Shown here: positions 17,031 through 26,368 of the stretch, piece after piece
Layout of the letters: every line of letters begins with the position of its first letter
How positions within the stretch are numbered: position 1 is the first letter of the stretch
Assembly: GCF_018070575.1 (NCBI RefSeq)
Contig: NZ_JAGPXN010000001.1
Span: 372,001-436,000 of the forward strand
DNA: 64,000 nt
DNA from: Micromonospora sp. C31
Lineage (GTDB): Bacteria > Actinomycetota > Actinomycetes > Mycobacteriales > Micromonosporaceae
Reading direction: 5' to 3'
The notes under the pieces: generated by a model
The model's input: the letters and a program-made list of their open reading frames with translations, nothing else
Database searches by the model: none
Told to the model about the DNA's origin: nothing
Position numbers and translations under genes: made by a program

Positions 17031-20000
17031 TCAGCGCAGGCGGTACGCCTGGATCACGCGCTGGGTCACCGTGTTGCCGGCGGTGTCCCGGGCGGTGGCC
17101 CGCAGCGAGACGTGTCCGATGCCGGCAGGGTGCCGCACGGTGGCCGTCCAGCCGTCCCCGCCGCCGCGGACCCGGGCCCGCTGCCAGGTCTTCCCGCCGT
17201 CGTACGAGGCGTCGACGGTCAGCGCGGCGACCCGGGCCGAGGGCGCGCCCGGCTGCCGCCGCACCTGGACCGGGATCGTGAAGCTCCGGCCCGCCGGGGC
17301 GGCGTTGTCCCCGTCGAGCCGGGGCGCGAACCGGATCGCCGACGCCGGCAGCGCGGCCGGGTCGTCCCCGGCGACGTGCCGGGACCGGAACGTCCACGTG
17401 GCCGCCACCTCGGTGGCGAGGTCGGTGAAGCTCCGCTTCGACGACACCTCCAGCCGGTAGTCGGCCGCGCCCGGCGGCACGTCGAACCCGCCGTACGCCG
17501 GCTCGGGGATCTCCCCGACCAGCACCCCGTCGCGGTAGAGGGCGGTGCGGGCGGTGTCGGCGACCGAGCCGCCGGCGTGCCCCTCGGCGTCACTGTGCAG
17601 CGGCAGGCCCACCTCGATGCGGTCGCCCCGGCGGGTGATCCCGGCAGCCGGGAACGACGGCCCGTACGGCGCGCTGTTCCAGCTCTCCCGGTGGTGCCGC
17701 CCGGGGCGCAGGCTCCGTTCCTCGGAGAACAGGATCGCCTTGAGGTCGGTCCAGCCGTCCGGGGTCGGCGCCCCGAAGAACAGTTCGGACGACCAGCGCA
17801 CCCCCCGGGTGTTGTAGCGCTCGACCCGCTGTCCCGGCGTGGCGGTGGGCACGCCGACCGCCCAGCCGCCGAAATCGGGATCCCGGTGTGGGAAGACCAC
17901 CCGCTCGGTGACCAGACCGGGGCTGCCGCCGTTGAACCGGTGGGTGACCGTGGCCAGGTCCTTCGCCCGGTAGTGCCGGACGAAGCCGGTCGGCATCCGG
18001 CCCGGCACGGCCTCGCTGAGCGCGTAGAGGTAGGGGCTGCTCGCGGCCTCGAGGTCGGCCCACTGGCTGCTGACCGTGGCGACGAACCGTTCCGCGGGCA
18101 CCGGTTGCCCGAGCCCGGCGGTGAAGAGACCGTCGAAGTCGGAGTCCAGCAGGCCGAAGGTGTAGCCGCCCGTCTCGGCGATGAAGTTCGCCTCGGTGAC
18201 GACGAGCGCCGGGGTGGCCGAGCGCTGCGGGACGCTCATCCGGACCGGCCTGCCCCGGCGGGCGTCGAGGTTGATCCGTGTGTCCCCGGCGACCAGCAGC
18301 TCCGGCTGGACGAGCTGGGTGACCGCGGTGACCTCCTCGCCGGCCACGTCGAGCACGTAGCTGACCAGCCCGTACCGGCCCTTGGGGACCCGCACCTCGG
18401 CGGTGCCGTCCGGGTCGTACAGGTCGTACGGGTTCAGCTCGCTCAGGGAGACCAGCGTGGTGCTGTGCTCGCCGGTGACCGCGCCGGCGCGGTCGAGGTG
18501 CCGGGCGGTGAAGGTGTAGCTCTCCACCTCCCGGTGCACGGCCAGCGGGGTGACCGCCACCATCTTGCCGTCGGAGCGGGCGACGATCCGGCCGGTGTAG
18601 TGGCCGTCCGGGCCGTCGACGCGGGTGTCGGCGGTGACGGTGGCGCTCGCCGTGCCGCCGCCCGGCACGGTGATCCGGCTCGCGTCGAGAGTGAACATGC
18701 CGGCCGGGGCCGGCCTGCCGGCCGGGCCGGTCACCTCGACGGCCAGGTCCAGCCCGGCGGCGGCGGTGCCGTCGTTGCGCCAGGTCACCGTGCGGGTGAT
18801 CGGGGCGTCGTCGTCGTGCGGCCAGAGGGCCCGCCCGAGCGACACGCTGGGCGGGTCGCTGGTCACCGTCTGCCGGACCGCGTCGGCCAGGTCGACCCGC
18901 CCGGCCCCCTGCTCGTACGCGGTCAGCTCGGGATGCGGCTTCGCCGAGGACATCAGGAGGGCCTTGAGCCGGTCCGCCTTCCAGCCGGCGTGCTGCTGGG
19001 CGAGCAGCGCCGCCGCGCCGCTGACGTGCGGGGCGGCCATCGAGGTGCCGGAGAGCGAGACGTAACCGTTGCCGGCCGGGTCGCCGATCACCCCGTCGCG
19101 GCTGCGCGCCGCCACGATCTCCACGCCCGGGGCGGTGATGTCGGGCTTGAGCGCGTCGTCACCGGTGCGTGGGCCGCGGCTGGAGAAGTCGGCGAGGCTG
19201 TCGGCGCGGTCGACGGCGCCCACCGAGAGGGCGGCGTCGGCGGTGCTGGGGGAACTGACCGGCGCGAACCGGCCGGAGTTGCCGGCGCTGATCACGAAGA
19301 GGGCGCCGGTCTGCGCGGTGAGCGTGTTGACGGCCTCCTCCAGCGGGTCGACCTCCGGGGTGTCGTAGCCGCCGAGGCTGAGGTTGACCACGTGGGCCCG
19401 CTGCTCGGCCGCGGCCCACTGCATGCCGGCGAGGATCGCCGACTCGGGGCAGCCGTTGGTCTCACAGACCTTGCCGTCGAGCAGCGTCGCGTCCGGGGCC
19501 ACGCCCTGGAGCCGGCCGCCGGAGGCGGCGCCGCTGCCGGCGACGATCGAGGCGACGTGGGTGCCGTGCCCGACCACGTCGCCCGGCGCGGACTCCTCGG
19601 TGAAGTTGCGCACCTGGGCCACCCGCCCGGCCAGGTCCGGGTGCGTGGCGTCGATCCCCGTGTCCAGCACCGCGACCCGCACGCCCCGGCCGGTGTATCC
19701 GGCCCGGTGGGCCTCCGGCGCGCCGATCTGCGGCACGCTGTGGTCGAGCGTGAGGCGTCGTCGGCCGTCGAGCCAGATCCGGTCGGCGCCCCCTGCCACG
19801 CCGACCCGTGCACCGGCGGCGGTGACCGCCGCCCAGACCTCGGTCGTGCGCCGCTTGCTGGCCGTGGCGGCGAGCCCGCCGACGGCGGGCAGCTCGCGGG
19901 TGACGGTCACCCCGCCGGGCACGGCCGAACGCCGAGCCGCGCCGGCACCGCCCGTGATCAGCAGGGGCAGGTCGTCGCGCCGGCCGTCGTCGTAGCCGGC

Positions 20001-20357
20001 GGAGACCAGCTCGGTGACGTCGAACAGCCGCCGGTCGACCCGCCCGTCGCGGATCGGCGCCACGGCGTCCTCGGGCACCACGGAGAGGTGGCCCCGGTCG
20101 CGTCGGGTCAGGAAGCGCACGTCCTCGCGCCCGGGGGCGGGGCGCACGCTGGCCCGGGAGCCGGTGACGGTGACCCGGTCGCCGGTGAGCAGGGTGACGG
20201 TGACCGGGCGGCTGCCGGCGCGGGCCGACGACGACGCGGTCGGGTCGGGTCGGGCGGCCGGATCGGCGGGTGCCTGGGCCACGGCCGCGCCGGGGGTCCC
20301 CAGCACCACGCCGAGCACCAGGCCGAGACCGACCAGTCTTCTTCTTCTTCGCTGCAA
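17031..20357 (-). CDS. Secreted S8-family subtilisin-like serine protease
   Basis: 1108-residue secreted subtilase. A signal peptide (QRRRRRLVGLGLVLGVVLG, cleavage near AVAQA) precedes a propeptide of about 200 residues. The catalytic triad is visible: Asp in VAVLDTGID (about 232), His in GHGTHVAS (about 264) and Ser in SGTSMAAPHVSG (about 440). The roughly 650-residue C-terminal part has beta-rich repeats of the kind found in large extracellular proteases. The start is ambiguous: TTG 20357 has GAGGAGG five bases upstream and gives a compact signal peptide; ATG 20402 in the same frame lacks a good ribosome site. It probably feeds external proteolysis. Confidence 0.92.
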   Translation of the reverse strand: MQRRRRRLVGLGLVLGVVLGTPGAAVAQAPADPAARPDPTASSSARAGSRPVTVTLLTGDRVTVTGSRASVRPAPGREDVRFLTRRDRGHLSVVPEDAVAPIRDGRVDRRLFDVTELVSAGYDDGRRDDLPLLITGGAGAARRSAVPGGVTVTRELPAVGGLAATASKRRTTEVWAAVTAAGARVGVAGGADRIWLDGRRRLTLDHSVPQIGAPEAHRAGYTGRGVRVAVLDTGIDATHPDLAGRVAQVRNFTEESAPGDVVGHGTHVASIVAGSGAASGGRLQGVAPDATLLDGKVCETNGCPESAILAGMQWAAAEQRAHVVNLSLGGYDTPEVDPLEEAVNTLTAQTGALFVISAGNSGRFAPVSSPSTADAALSVGAVDRADSLADFSSRGPRTGDDALKPDITAPGVEIVAARSRDGVIGDPAGNGYVSLSGTSMAAPHVSGAAALLAQQHAGWKADRLKALLMSSAKPHPELTAYEQGAGRVDLADAVRQTVTSDPPSVSLGRALWPHDDDAPITRTVTWRNDGTAAAGLDLAVEVTGPAGRPAPAGMFTLDASRITVPGGGTASATVTADTRVDGPDGHYTGRIVARSDGKMVAVTPLAVHREVESYTFTARHLDRAGAVTGEHSTTLVSLSELNPYDLYDPDGTAEVRVPKGRYGLVSYVLDVAGEEVTAVTQLVQPELLVAGDTRINLDARRGRPVRMSVPQRSATPALVVTEANFIAETGGYTFGLLDSDFDGLFTAGLGQPVPAERFVATVSSQWADLEAASSPYLYALSEAVPGRMPTGFVRHYRAKDLATVTHRFNGGSPGLVTERVVFPHRDPDFGGWAVGVPTATPGQRVERYNTRGVRWSSELFFGAPTPDGWTDLKAILFSEERSLRPGRHHRESWNSAPYGPSFPAAGITRRGDRIEVGLPLHSDAEGHAGGSVADTARTALYRDGVLVGEIPEPAYGGFDVPPGAADYRLEVSSKRSFTDLATEVAATWTFRSRHVAGDDPAALPASAIRFAPRLDGDNAAPAGRSFTIPVQVRRQPGAPSARVAALTVDASYDGGKTWQRARVRGGGDGWTATVRHPAGIGHVSLRATARDTAGNTVTQRVIQAYRLR

Positions 20358-20417
20358 CGGATCCTCCTCGTCGGGCGTTACTACCTGTAGGGAGAGACGC
20401 ATTGACCGTCATCAGAC

Positions 20418-20436
20418 TTGCATACCGGGTATGCAA
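20418..20436. promoter_or_regulatory. 19-bp palindromic operator candidate in a divergent promoter
   Basis: TTGCATACCGGGTATGCAA is a perfect odd palindrome (nine-base arms around one G) between the subtilase and the plus-strand acetyltransferase. Its 13-base core equals the site at 14475-14487. Position between two divergent genes suggests control of one or both. Confidence 0.55.
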
Positions 20437-20500
20437 AATGAAGACACGAAGATGACGGACCAGCCAACGCCCGGGCCGGACAATCGGGGATGATCTGCCG

Positions 20501-21058
20501 GTGAGCTCCATGAAGGAACGCATGCTGGCCGGCGAGCCCTACCTCGCCGACGACCCGGAGATCGCCGCCGACCTGAGCCGGGCCACACGGCTGATGGAAC
20601 GCTTCAACGGCAGCCCGGCCGCCGACCCCGAGGCCCGGCTCGCCGCCCTGCGCGACCTGCTCGGCGACGTGGGCGAGGGCACGAGCGTACGGCCACCGCT
20701 CTACGTCGACTACGGCTGGCACGTCCGCATCGGACCCCGCAGCTTCGTCAACTTCAACGCCGTCCTTCTCGACGTCGCCCCGATCACCATCGGCGCCGAC
20801 GTCCAGATCGGACCGAACGTGCAACTGCTCACCCCCACCCACCCCGTCGAGCCCGGGCCCCGCCGCGACAAGTGGGAGGCGGCCAGACCGATCACCATCG
20901 GCGACAACGTCTGGCTCGGCGGCGGGGCCATCGTGCTCGCCGGCGTCACCATCGGGGCGGACACCGTCGTCGGCGCGGGTGCCGTGGTGACGAAGGACCT
21001 GCCGGCGAACGTCGTCGCCGTGGGCAACCCGGCCCGGGTCGTACGCCAGCTCGACTGA
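20501..21058 (+). CDS. maa: Maltose/galactoside O-acetyltransferase family protein
   Basis: 185-residue hexapeptide-repeat acetyltransferase of the maltose/galactoside O-acetyltransferase type. The N-terminal helical part (MLAGEPYLADDPEI) is the Maa signature; the left-handed beta-helix has ITIGADVQIGPNVQLLTPTH with the catalytic histidine, then ITIGDNVWLGGGAIVLAGVTIG. It transfers acetyl from acetyl-CoA to a sugar hydroxyl. Starts are GTG 20501 or ATG 20510, neither with a strong ribosome site. It is divergent from the subtilase across the palindromic site. Confidence 0.9.
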   Translation: MSSMKERMLAGEPYLADDPEIAADLSRATRLMERFNGSPAADPEARLAALRDLLGDVGEGTSVRPPLYVDYGWHVRIGPRSFVNFNAVLLDVAPITIGADVQIGPNVQLLTPTHPVEPGPRRDKWEAARPITIGDNVWLGGGAIVLAGVTIGADTVVGAGAVVTKDLPANVVAVGNPARVVRQLD

Positions 21059-21159
21059 CCACGATCAAGCCCACCACCTGCACAAACACCCTCCGATCCT
21101 GGCGCTTAGCACCCCGCACCCGGCACTGTGGGTGGTGACGTCGCCACCAGGGGGTGAGC

Positions 21160-23865
21160 ATGGACGGTCGGGTCCTCGAACTGCGCGTGCACGGGGTCTC
21201 CAACACGCCCCCGGGCCAGATCCTCGGCCTGCGCCCGGCCCCCGGGGAGGACACGCCCCCGCCGCCGTGGCTCGTCGCGGGCGGCCCGGTCACCGGCTTC
21301 TACCGCTCCCCCGCCGCCGAGCCGGTCGGTCCGGTCGCCGTCGAGCCGGGTGACCCGGTCGTCGGCGAGGCGGGCGAACCGGTCGCCGTCGAGCCGGGTG
21401 ACCCGGTCGTCGTCGAGGCGTACAGCTGGGGGCAGTTGACCTCCGGCGCGCGGACCGCGCGCGACATCGAACGCGCGCTGTGGACGCTGCTGCTCCCGTT
21501 CACGCTGGCCAACGTCGCACTGCACGCCCGGCCGTCCATCCCGGCCGATCCCGGCGCCGAACGCTGGAACAGCGCCTCGGGGATCACGGCCTGGCTCATC
21601 CGGCTGTTCTGCCTGAGCCTCACCGGCACCTTCGCCCTGGCCCTCACCGCCGTCGGGGTCGACCTCGTCGGCTGGCAGTGCGTCGACCAGGACTGCCTGC
21701 GCCGGATCCCCGGCCCCTGGGAGTTCCTGGGGCAGGGCTGGTGGAGCGAGGGCGTCAGGCCGATGGCCGTCGGCCTGCTGTTGCCGCTCGGCGTGCTGGC
21801 CCTGCTCGGGCTGGTGAGCTGGCGCACCTACCACTACGAGGCGCAGATGCCCGCCGAACCGGTCGCCCCGCCCGGCACCGCGCAGCCGGCCGGCACGTCG
21901 ACGGACGGGCCGGAGCAACCCGAGCCGGACCCGGCCGCGCCCGAACCACCCCCCGGCCCGCCCGGGAACCCGTTGCAGGACCGCACCTTCTGGAACGGCG
22001 AGGGCCAGTTGCGCAGGGGCGCCGTGCTGCACCTGTGCACCGGAGTGGTCGTCGCCGCCGCCGTGCCGCTGGGCACGGTCCTCGCGCTGGACCCGCCCCG
22101 GGGCGGCCGGGCGGCTGTCGCCTGGGCCACGGTCGCGGCGCTGGCCGCCGTCGTGCTGGTCGCGGTCGTGGCGCTGGCGAGGCCCAGCCTGACCCGGCGC
22201 GCGGGGGCCACCCCGCTCGGGGGCTGGAGCGTCACCGTCGCCGTACTCGCTGCCGCGGGGCTGGCCGGGACGGTGCTGATCCTGCTGCTGCCCGACGGTC
22301 CCGCCGGCAAGCCCCTGGCCGAGCTGCGTGCGGCCCCCGGCTGCGCCGACACTGCCGTCGCGCCGGCCTGCCCGGCCGACCGGTCGCTGCCCGGCCTCGA
22401 CTGGATCGTCGCGTGGCTGGGCACGGGGCAACTGCTGCTGCTCATCGCGATCGGGGCGGTGGCCCGGTCCGGGCGGCGGGCGCTGACCGCGCCGGCGGCG
22501 GCCACCCTGCTGCTCGTGCTCGGGTTCGCCTGGTCCACCGGGTGGCTGCCCCGGCTACCGCCCCCGCCCGCCGCGCTGGAGTACTGGATGGTCGTCGTCC
22601 TGATCGTCGCCCTGGCCGCCACCGGGCTGCTGCTGCCGCACGTCCCGACGCCGACCGGGCGACAGCCCCCGGAGCCCCACACCGACCTGGCCTGGGGCGG
22701 CCGGGCGCCGGCGGTCATCGCCGGCTTCGGCTGGATGCTCTGCGTCTCCTACAGCGCCGGGTTGCTCTACTGGGTCACCAGCCGGCTGCACGGCGGCCCG
22801 GCGCCGGGCGGCCTCCCACCCTTGGCGCCCCCGGTTCCGGTGCTGTGGGCCGGGCTCGTCTACGCCGCCGCCCTGCTCGCGCTCGCCGCCACCGCCGCCC
22901 GGGCCGGTCTGCTCTACCTCCGCCTGCGCCGGCGCGAGTACGCGGAGACGGCGGCGCACATCGGCGCCCCCCTCTCCGCGCACGGGCTGCGGCGCAGCCG
23001 CGACGTCGGCGCTTGGCGCGCGCTGCACCGGCTGGTCGGCGAGCACGCCGTGCGACTGGTCGGTTGGTACGCCACCGTGTCGCTCGCGCTGGCGACCCTC
23101 GCCTGCGCCGCCCTGCTCTCGCGCCGCCCGCCGCACCCCCCGGTGGCGACCGGCGGCGCGGCGGTGGTCGCGTGGATCTCCGAGCTGGGCGGGTGGCTGC
23201 TCGGCTGGCTGCCGGTGCTGATCGCCGCGGTGGGCCTGCTGGTCTACCGCAACGAACTCGTCCGCCGCTCGGTCGGCGTGGTCTGGGACGTCGGCACCTT
23301 CTGGCCCCGGACCGCGCACCCGCTGGCCCCGCCCAGCTATGCCGAACGGGCCGTACCCGAGTTGCAGACCCGCACCGCCGGCCTGCTGGCGCTCGCCGGG
23401 CACGACCCTCGGAGTGTGGACGGGATCATCCTCTCCGGGCACAGCCAGGGCACGGTGATCTGCGCGGCGGTGATCCTCCAGCTGCCCGCCCGCACCCGCC
23501 GGCGGATCTGGTTCTTCTCGTACGGCTGCCAGCTGACCCGGCTCTACGGGCGGGTCTTCCCCGGCTACTTCGGCCCGGAGCGCCTGCCGGCGCTGACCGA
23601 GGCGCTCACCCCGCCCGGCGGCCGGATCCGCTGGACCAACTTCTGGCGCAACACCGACCCGCTCGGCTGGCCGGTCACGGCCGGGGAACGCGACCTGCCC
23701 GTACGCGACCCGGAGGCGCTGCACCCCAGCGACGGGGAGGTGGCGGACCCCCCGATCCGCAACCACAGCGGCTACCCGGAGGCGCCCGAGTTCCACCGGG
23801 AACGCTCGCGGGTGGCGTGGCTGCTACGCCGGGGCGTCCCGGCGCCCCGGCGCGGCTCGGGCTGA
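21160..23865 (+). CDS. Polytopic membrane protein with C-terminal lipase-like GHSQG motif
   Basis: 901-residue protein I cannot assign to a named enzyme. It starts RVLELRVHGVSNTPPGQ, then has about 11 hydrophobic segments between residues 140 and 710, followed by a soluble C-terminal part with a nucleophile elbow, IILSGHSQGTVIC (GxSxG). This suggests a serine hydrolase attached to a membrane domain. AGGGGGTGA precedes ATG 21160; GTG 21154 is also possible. Residues 58-87 repeat VEPGDPVV, encoded by a 48-base direct repeat (21331 and 21379). The role is unknown; a lipid or ester substrate is inference. Confidence 0.75.
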   Translation: MDGRVLELRVHGVSNTPPGQILGLRPAPGEDTPPPPWLVAGGPVTGFYRSPAAEPVGPVAVEPGDPVVGEAGEPVAVEPGDPVVVEAYSWGQLTSGARTARDIERALWTLLLPFTLANVALHARPSIPADPGAERWNSASGITAWLIRLFCLSLTGTFALALTAVGVDLVGWQCVDQDCLRRIPGPWEFLGQGWWSEGVRPMAVGLLLPLGVLALLGLVSWRTYHYEAQMPAEPVAPPGTAQPAGTSTDGPEQPEPDPAAPEPPPGPPGNPLQDRTFWNGEGQLRRGAVLHLCTGVVVAAAVPLGTVLALDPPRGGRAAVAWATVAALAAVVLVAVVALARPSLTRRAGATPLGGWSVTVAVLAAAGLAGTVLILLLPDGPAGKPLAELRAAPGCADTAVAPACPADRSLPGLDWIVAWLGTGQLLLLIAIGAVARSGRRALTAPAAATLLLVLGFAWSTGWLPRLPPPPAALEYWMVVVLIVALAATGLLLPHVPTPTGRQPPEPHTDLAWGGRAPAVIAGFGWMLCVSYSAGLLYWVTSRLHGGPAPGGLPPLAPPVPVLWAGLVYAAALLALAATAARAGLLYLRLRRREYAETAAHIGAPLSAHGLRRSRDVGAWRALHRLVGEHAVRLVGWYATVSLALATLACAALLSRRPPHPPVATGGAAVVAWISELGGWLLGWLPVLIAAVGLLVYRNELVRRSVGVVWDVGTFWPRTAHPLAPPSYAERAVPELQTRTAGLLALAGHDPRSVDGIILSGHSQGTVICAAVILQLPARTRRRIWFFSYGCQLTRLYGRVFPGYFGPERLPALTEALTPPGGRIRWTNFWRNTDPLGWPVTAGERDLPVRDPEALHPSDGEVADPPIRNHSGYPEAPEFHRERSRVAWLLRRGVPAPRRGSG

Positions 23866-23940
23866 CCCGCACGACGGCGGCCCGGCTCTCCTCCCGGCTG
23901 GCCACCCTGCTCGAAGCGGCACGCGGCGGGCTGCCGACCG

Positions 23941-24597
23941 TCAGGGCGTCGGCGTCGGCGGCGGCTCGGCGAGGCGGACGACCAGGTCGGCGCGGTGCGC
24001 GGTGCCGGCCACCAGGGCGGCGTTGGCCTCGTCGCTGCCGGTCGCCCACGCCCGGGCCTGCTCCGGCGACCGCCCGTACGCCTCGTGCCGGGCGGTCAGC
24101 AGGCGCAGCCGCAACTCGGCCTCCAGGTCGAGGAACCATGCCTCGTGCAGCAACTGCCGCACCTCGTCCCAGGGCGTCGCGGCCACCAGCAGGTAGTTGC
24201 CCTCGGTGACCACCAGCCGCACCGACGGCGGCACCTCGATCGAGCCGGCCACCGGCTCCTCCAGGTCCCGGCGGAACGCCGGCACGTAGACCGCCGTCGG
24301 CTCCAGCCGACGCAGGCGGCGCAGCGTCGAGACGTAGCCGTTGGCGTCGAAGGTGTCCACGGCGCCCTTGCGCTCCGCCCGGCCCAGGCGGCGTAGCTCG
24401 GCCTGGGCGAGGTGGAAGCCGTCCATCGGCACCAGCCGGGCCGCCGGGCCGACCGCCTCGACGACTAGCTCCGCCAGCGTCGACTTCCCGGCGCCGGGCG
24501 GCCCGGCGATGCCGAGCAGCTGCCGCGGGCCGGCCTCGGCGAGGGCGCGCGCCCGCGCCACCAGCTCGTCGGTCCCGCCGACCCGGGCGGCGGCCAT
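23941..24597 (-). CDS. P-loop nucleoside/nucleotide kinase-family protein
   Basis: 218-residue P-loop kinase with Walker A GPPGAGKST (near residue 31), the switch MDGFH typical of the phosphoribulokinase/uridine kinase/pantothenate kinase superfamily, and TEGNYLL. It resembles the fructose/nucleoside kinase-like proteins (YggC/YFH7 type); the substrate cannot be read from sequence. ATG 24597 overlaps the stop of the SIMPL gene by one base (TGATG), so the two are coupled. Confidence 0.88.
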   Translation of the reverse strand: MAAARVGGTDELVARARALAEAGPRQLLGIAGPPGAGKSTLAELVVEAVGPAARLVPMDGFHLAQAELRRLGRAERKGAVDTFDANGYVSTLRRLRRLEPTAVYVPAFRRDLEEPVAGSIEVPPSVRLVVTEGNYLLVAATPWDEVRQLLHEAWFLDLEAELRLRLLTARHEAYGRSPEQARAWATGSDEANAALVAGTAHRADLVVRLAEPPPTPTP

Positions 24598-25238
24598 CAG
24601 CCGAGGACCGGCTCGCTGATCGCGAACCGCGCGTGCACCGCGGCGTGCACGGTCTGCGGCTGCGGATCGAGCTCCAGCTCCGGCGGGCCGCTCTCGACAC
24701 CGCCGGCCGCGTACGCCATCCGGCTCATCATCGGCTGTTCCGTCGCGCCCGCGTCGGCCAGCTCGATCAGGGCGGTGACCCGGGCGCCGAGGGCCTCCGC
24801 GTACTCGCGGGCCCGCAGCAGGGCGTCGGCGAGCGCGGCGTGCCGGGCCTCCCGGTGGGCCGGGCTGCCCGGCCGCAGCGACCACCACGGCCCGGCCACC
24901 TCGATCTGGTCCTGGTCGGCCAGGCGCAGCATCAGCTCGCCGAGCGCGGTGAAGTCGCTGACCGTCACGGTGGTGGTCACGCTGCCGCTGTACGCCACCA
25001 CCCGCTCACCGGAGCGCCGGGTCTCCGGCCTCACCCGCAGCTCACCGGTCTCCCGCCGGTCGATGCCGGGGCTCTCGTCGAGCAGCACCCGGACCGCTGC
25101 GGCCCGCTCGGCCAGCCGGGTCAGGGTGGCCTCCCGGTCCCGGTCGCGCGCGCTGGCGGTCACCGAGAACCGGGCGATCTCCGGAGCCACCTCCCGGTAC
25201 GCCTCGCCGCGCACCGCCACCACCGGCCCGTCCACCAT
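24597..25238 (-). CDS. SIMPL (DUF541) domain protein
   Basis: 213-residue SIMPL/DUF541 protein: starts VVAVRGEAYREVAPEIARFSV, with the family's characteristic alternating strands and the helix REARHAALADALLRAREYAEALG. No signal peptide is evident, whereas many members are periplasmic. Function is not established for actinobacterial members; oxidative-stress links exist for some. It overlaps the downstream kinase gene by one base. Confidence 0.88.
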   Translation of the reverse strand: MVDGPVVAVRGEAYREVAPEIARFSVTASARDRDREATLTRLAERAAAVRVLLDESPGIDRRETGELRVRPETRRSGERVVAYSGSVTTTVTVSDFTALGELMLRLADQDQIEVAGPWWSLRPGSPAHREARHAALADALLRAREYAEALGARVTALIELADAGATEQPMMSRMAYAAGGVESGPPELELDPQPQTVHAAVHARFAISEPVLG

Positions 25239-25325
25239 GCCCCCACCCTAACGGCACTCCCGTCCGCCGTCGCCTGTCTCGCGCCACGGGCCGCCGGGGC
25301 CCGAAGGCCGACCCCGGAGCGACGC

Positions 25326-26351
25326 TCAGGCCGGCTCGGGATCCGCCGGGAGGTGTGCGACGTACGAGACCGTGCCGGCATCGACCCGGCACCCGCTCAG
25401 GTGTCCGCCGGCCGCCCCGAGCTCCCACAGGTACGCGACCTCCACGGCGACGTCGCCGGCGACGGGGAAGCGGCGCCCCCGGCTGACGAACCGGCGCCCG
25501 GACAGCGCGGCCCGTGCCGACGCCGCCACGCGGTACCGCGAGGTGAGCGCCGCGGCGTCGCCCGCCCGGACCGCCCCGGCCAGTCCGTCGAGGAACGCCG
25601 TGACCCGGGCCAACTCCTCGATGACGCGTTCCCGGTTGCCGAGCAGCATGTTGGCGGTGCGCTCGGCGGGGGTCGCGGCGACCCGGCTGCCGTCACGGAA
25701 GCTGCCGGCGGCCAGACCCAGCACTGCGTCGCGCAGCGGCGCCTCCTGCGCCGCCCCCGCCAGCGCGCCAGCCAGCAGGTGCGGCACGTGCGAGGAGAGC
25801 GCGACCACCGTGTCGTGCTGCTCCGGTGACATCGGCACCAACCTGGCCCGGAACGCCTCGATGATCAGCGGGGCGAGCCGACGGAACGCCGGCATCCCGG
25901 TCGGCCCCGGGCAGAGCACCCAGGCGGCCCGGTCGAGCAGCGTCGGGCTGGCCGAGGTGACACCGGCCCGCTCGGCGCCGGCCATCGGATGCCCGGGAAC
26001 GAAGCGGTGCCCCACGCCCCGCGCGGCGGCGAAGGCGGCCAGTTCCGCCTTCGTGCTGCCCACGTCGGTGAGCACGCACTCCTCGTCGGTGGCGACGGCC
26101 ACCCGGCACAGCATCTCGGGCAGGCTGGGCAGTGGACCGCAGAGGAAGACGACGTCGCGGCCCGCGACCGCCTCCTCGGCGGTGTCCGGGCAGGCGAGGC
26201 CGCGCTCCCGGACGTACCGCCGGGTGGTCGGGTCCGGATCCCATCCGGCGACGTCGAGCCCGGCGTCGCGCAGCCGGAGCAGGACCGAACCGCCGATCAG
26301 GCCGGCGCCGACCACCGCGGCCCGTGCCGTGCCGCCGATCCCGCGCACCAT
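25326..26351 (-). CDS. tyrA: Prephenate dehydrogenase
   Basis: 341-residue TyrA: NAD(P)-dependent oxidative decarboxylation of prephenate to 4-hydroxyphenylpyruvate in tyrosine synthesis. The N-terminal Rossmann motif is VVGAGLIGGSVLLRL, DVGSTK follows, and the substrate-binding GHPMAGAERAGV is intact; the helical dimer domain contains LSSHVPHLLAGAL. ATG 26351 gives the usual family length. An extra C-terminal segment of about 50 residues after SRYRVAASARAALSG has no recognised domain. It lies 17 bases after dapC. Confidence 0.93.
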   Translation of the reverse strand: MVRGIGGTARAAVVGAGLIGGSVLLRLRDAGLDVAGWDPDPTTRRYVRERGLACPDTAEEAVAGRDVVFLCGPLPSLPEMLCRVAVATDEECVLTDVGSTKAELAAFAAARGVGHRFVPGHPMAGAERAGVTSASPTLLDRAAWVLCPGPTGMPAFRRLAPLIIEAFRARLVPMSPEQHDTVVALSSHVPHLLAGALAGAAQEAPLRDAVLGLAAGSFRDGSRVAATPAERTANMLLGNRERVIEELARVTAFLDGLAGAVRAGDAAALTSRYRVAASARAALSGRRFVSRGRRFPVAGDVAVEVAYLWELGAAGGHLSGCRVDAGTVSYVAHLPADPEPA

Positions 26352-26368
26352 CGGTCCACCCCGGCCGC

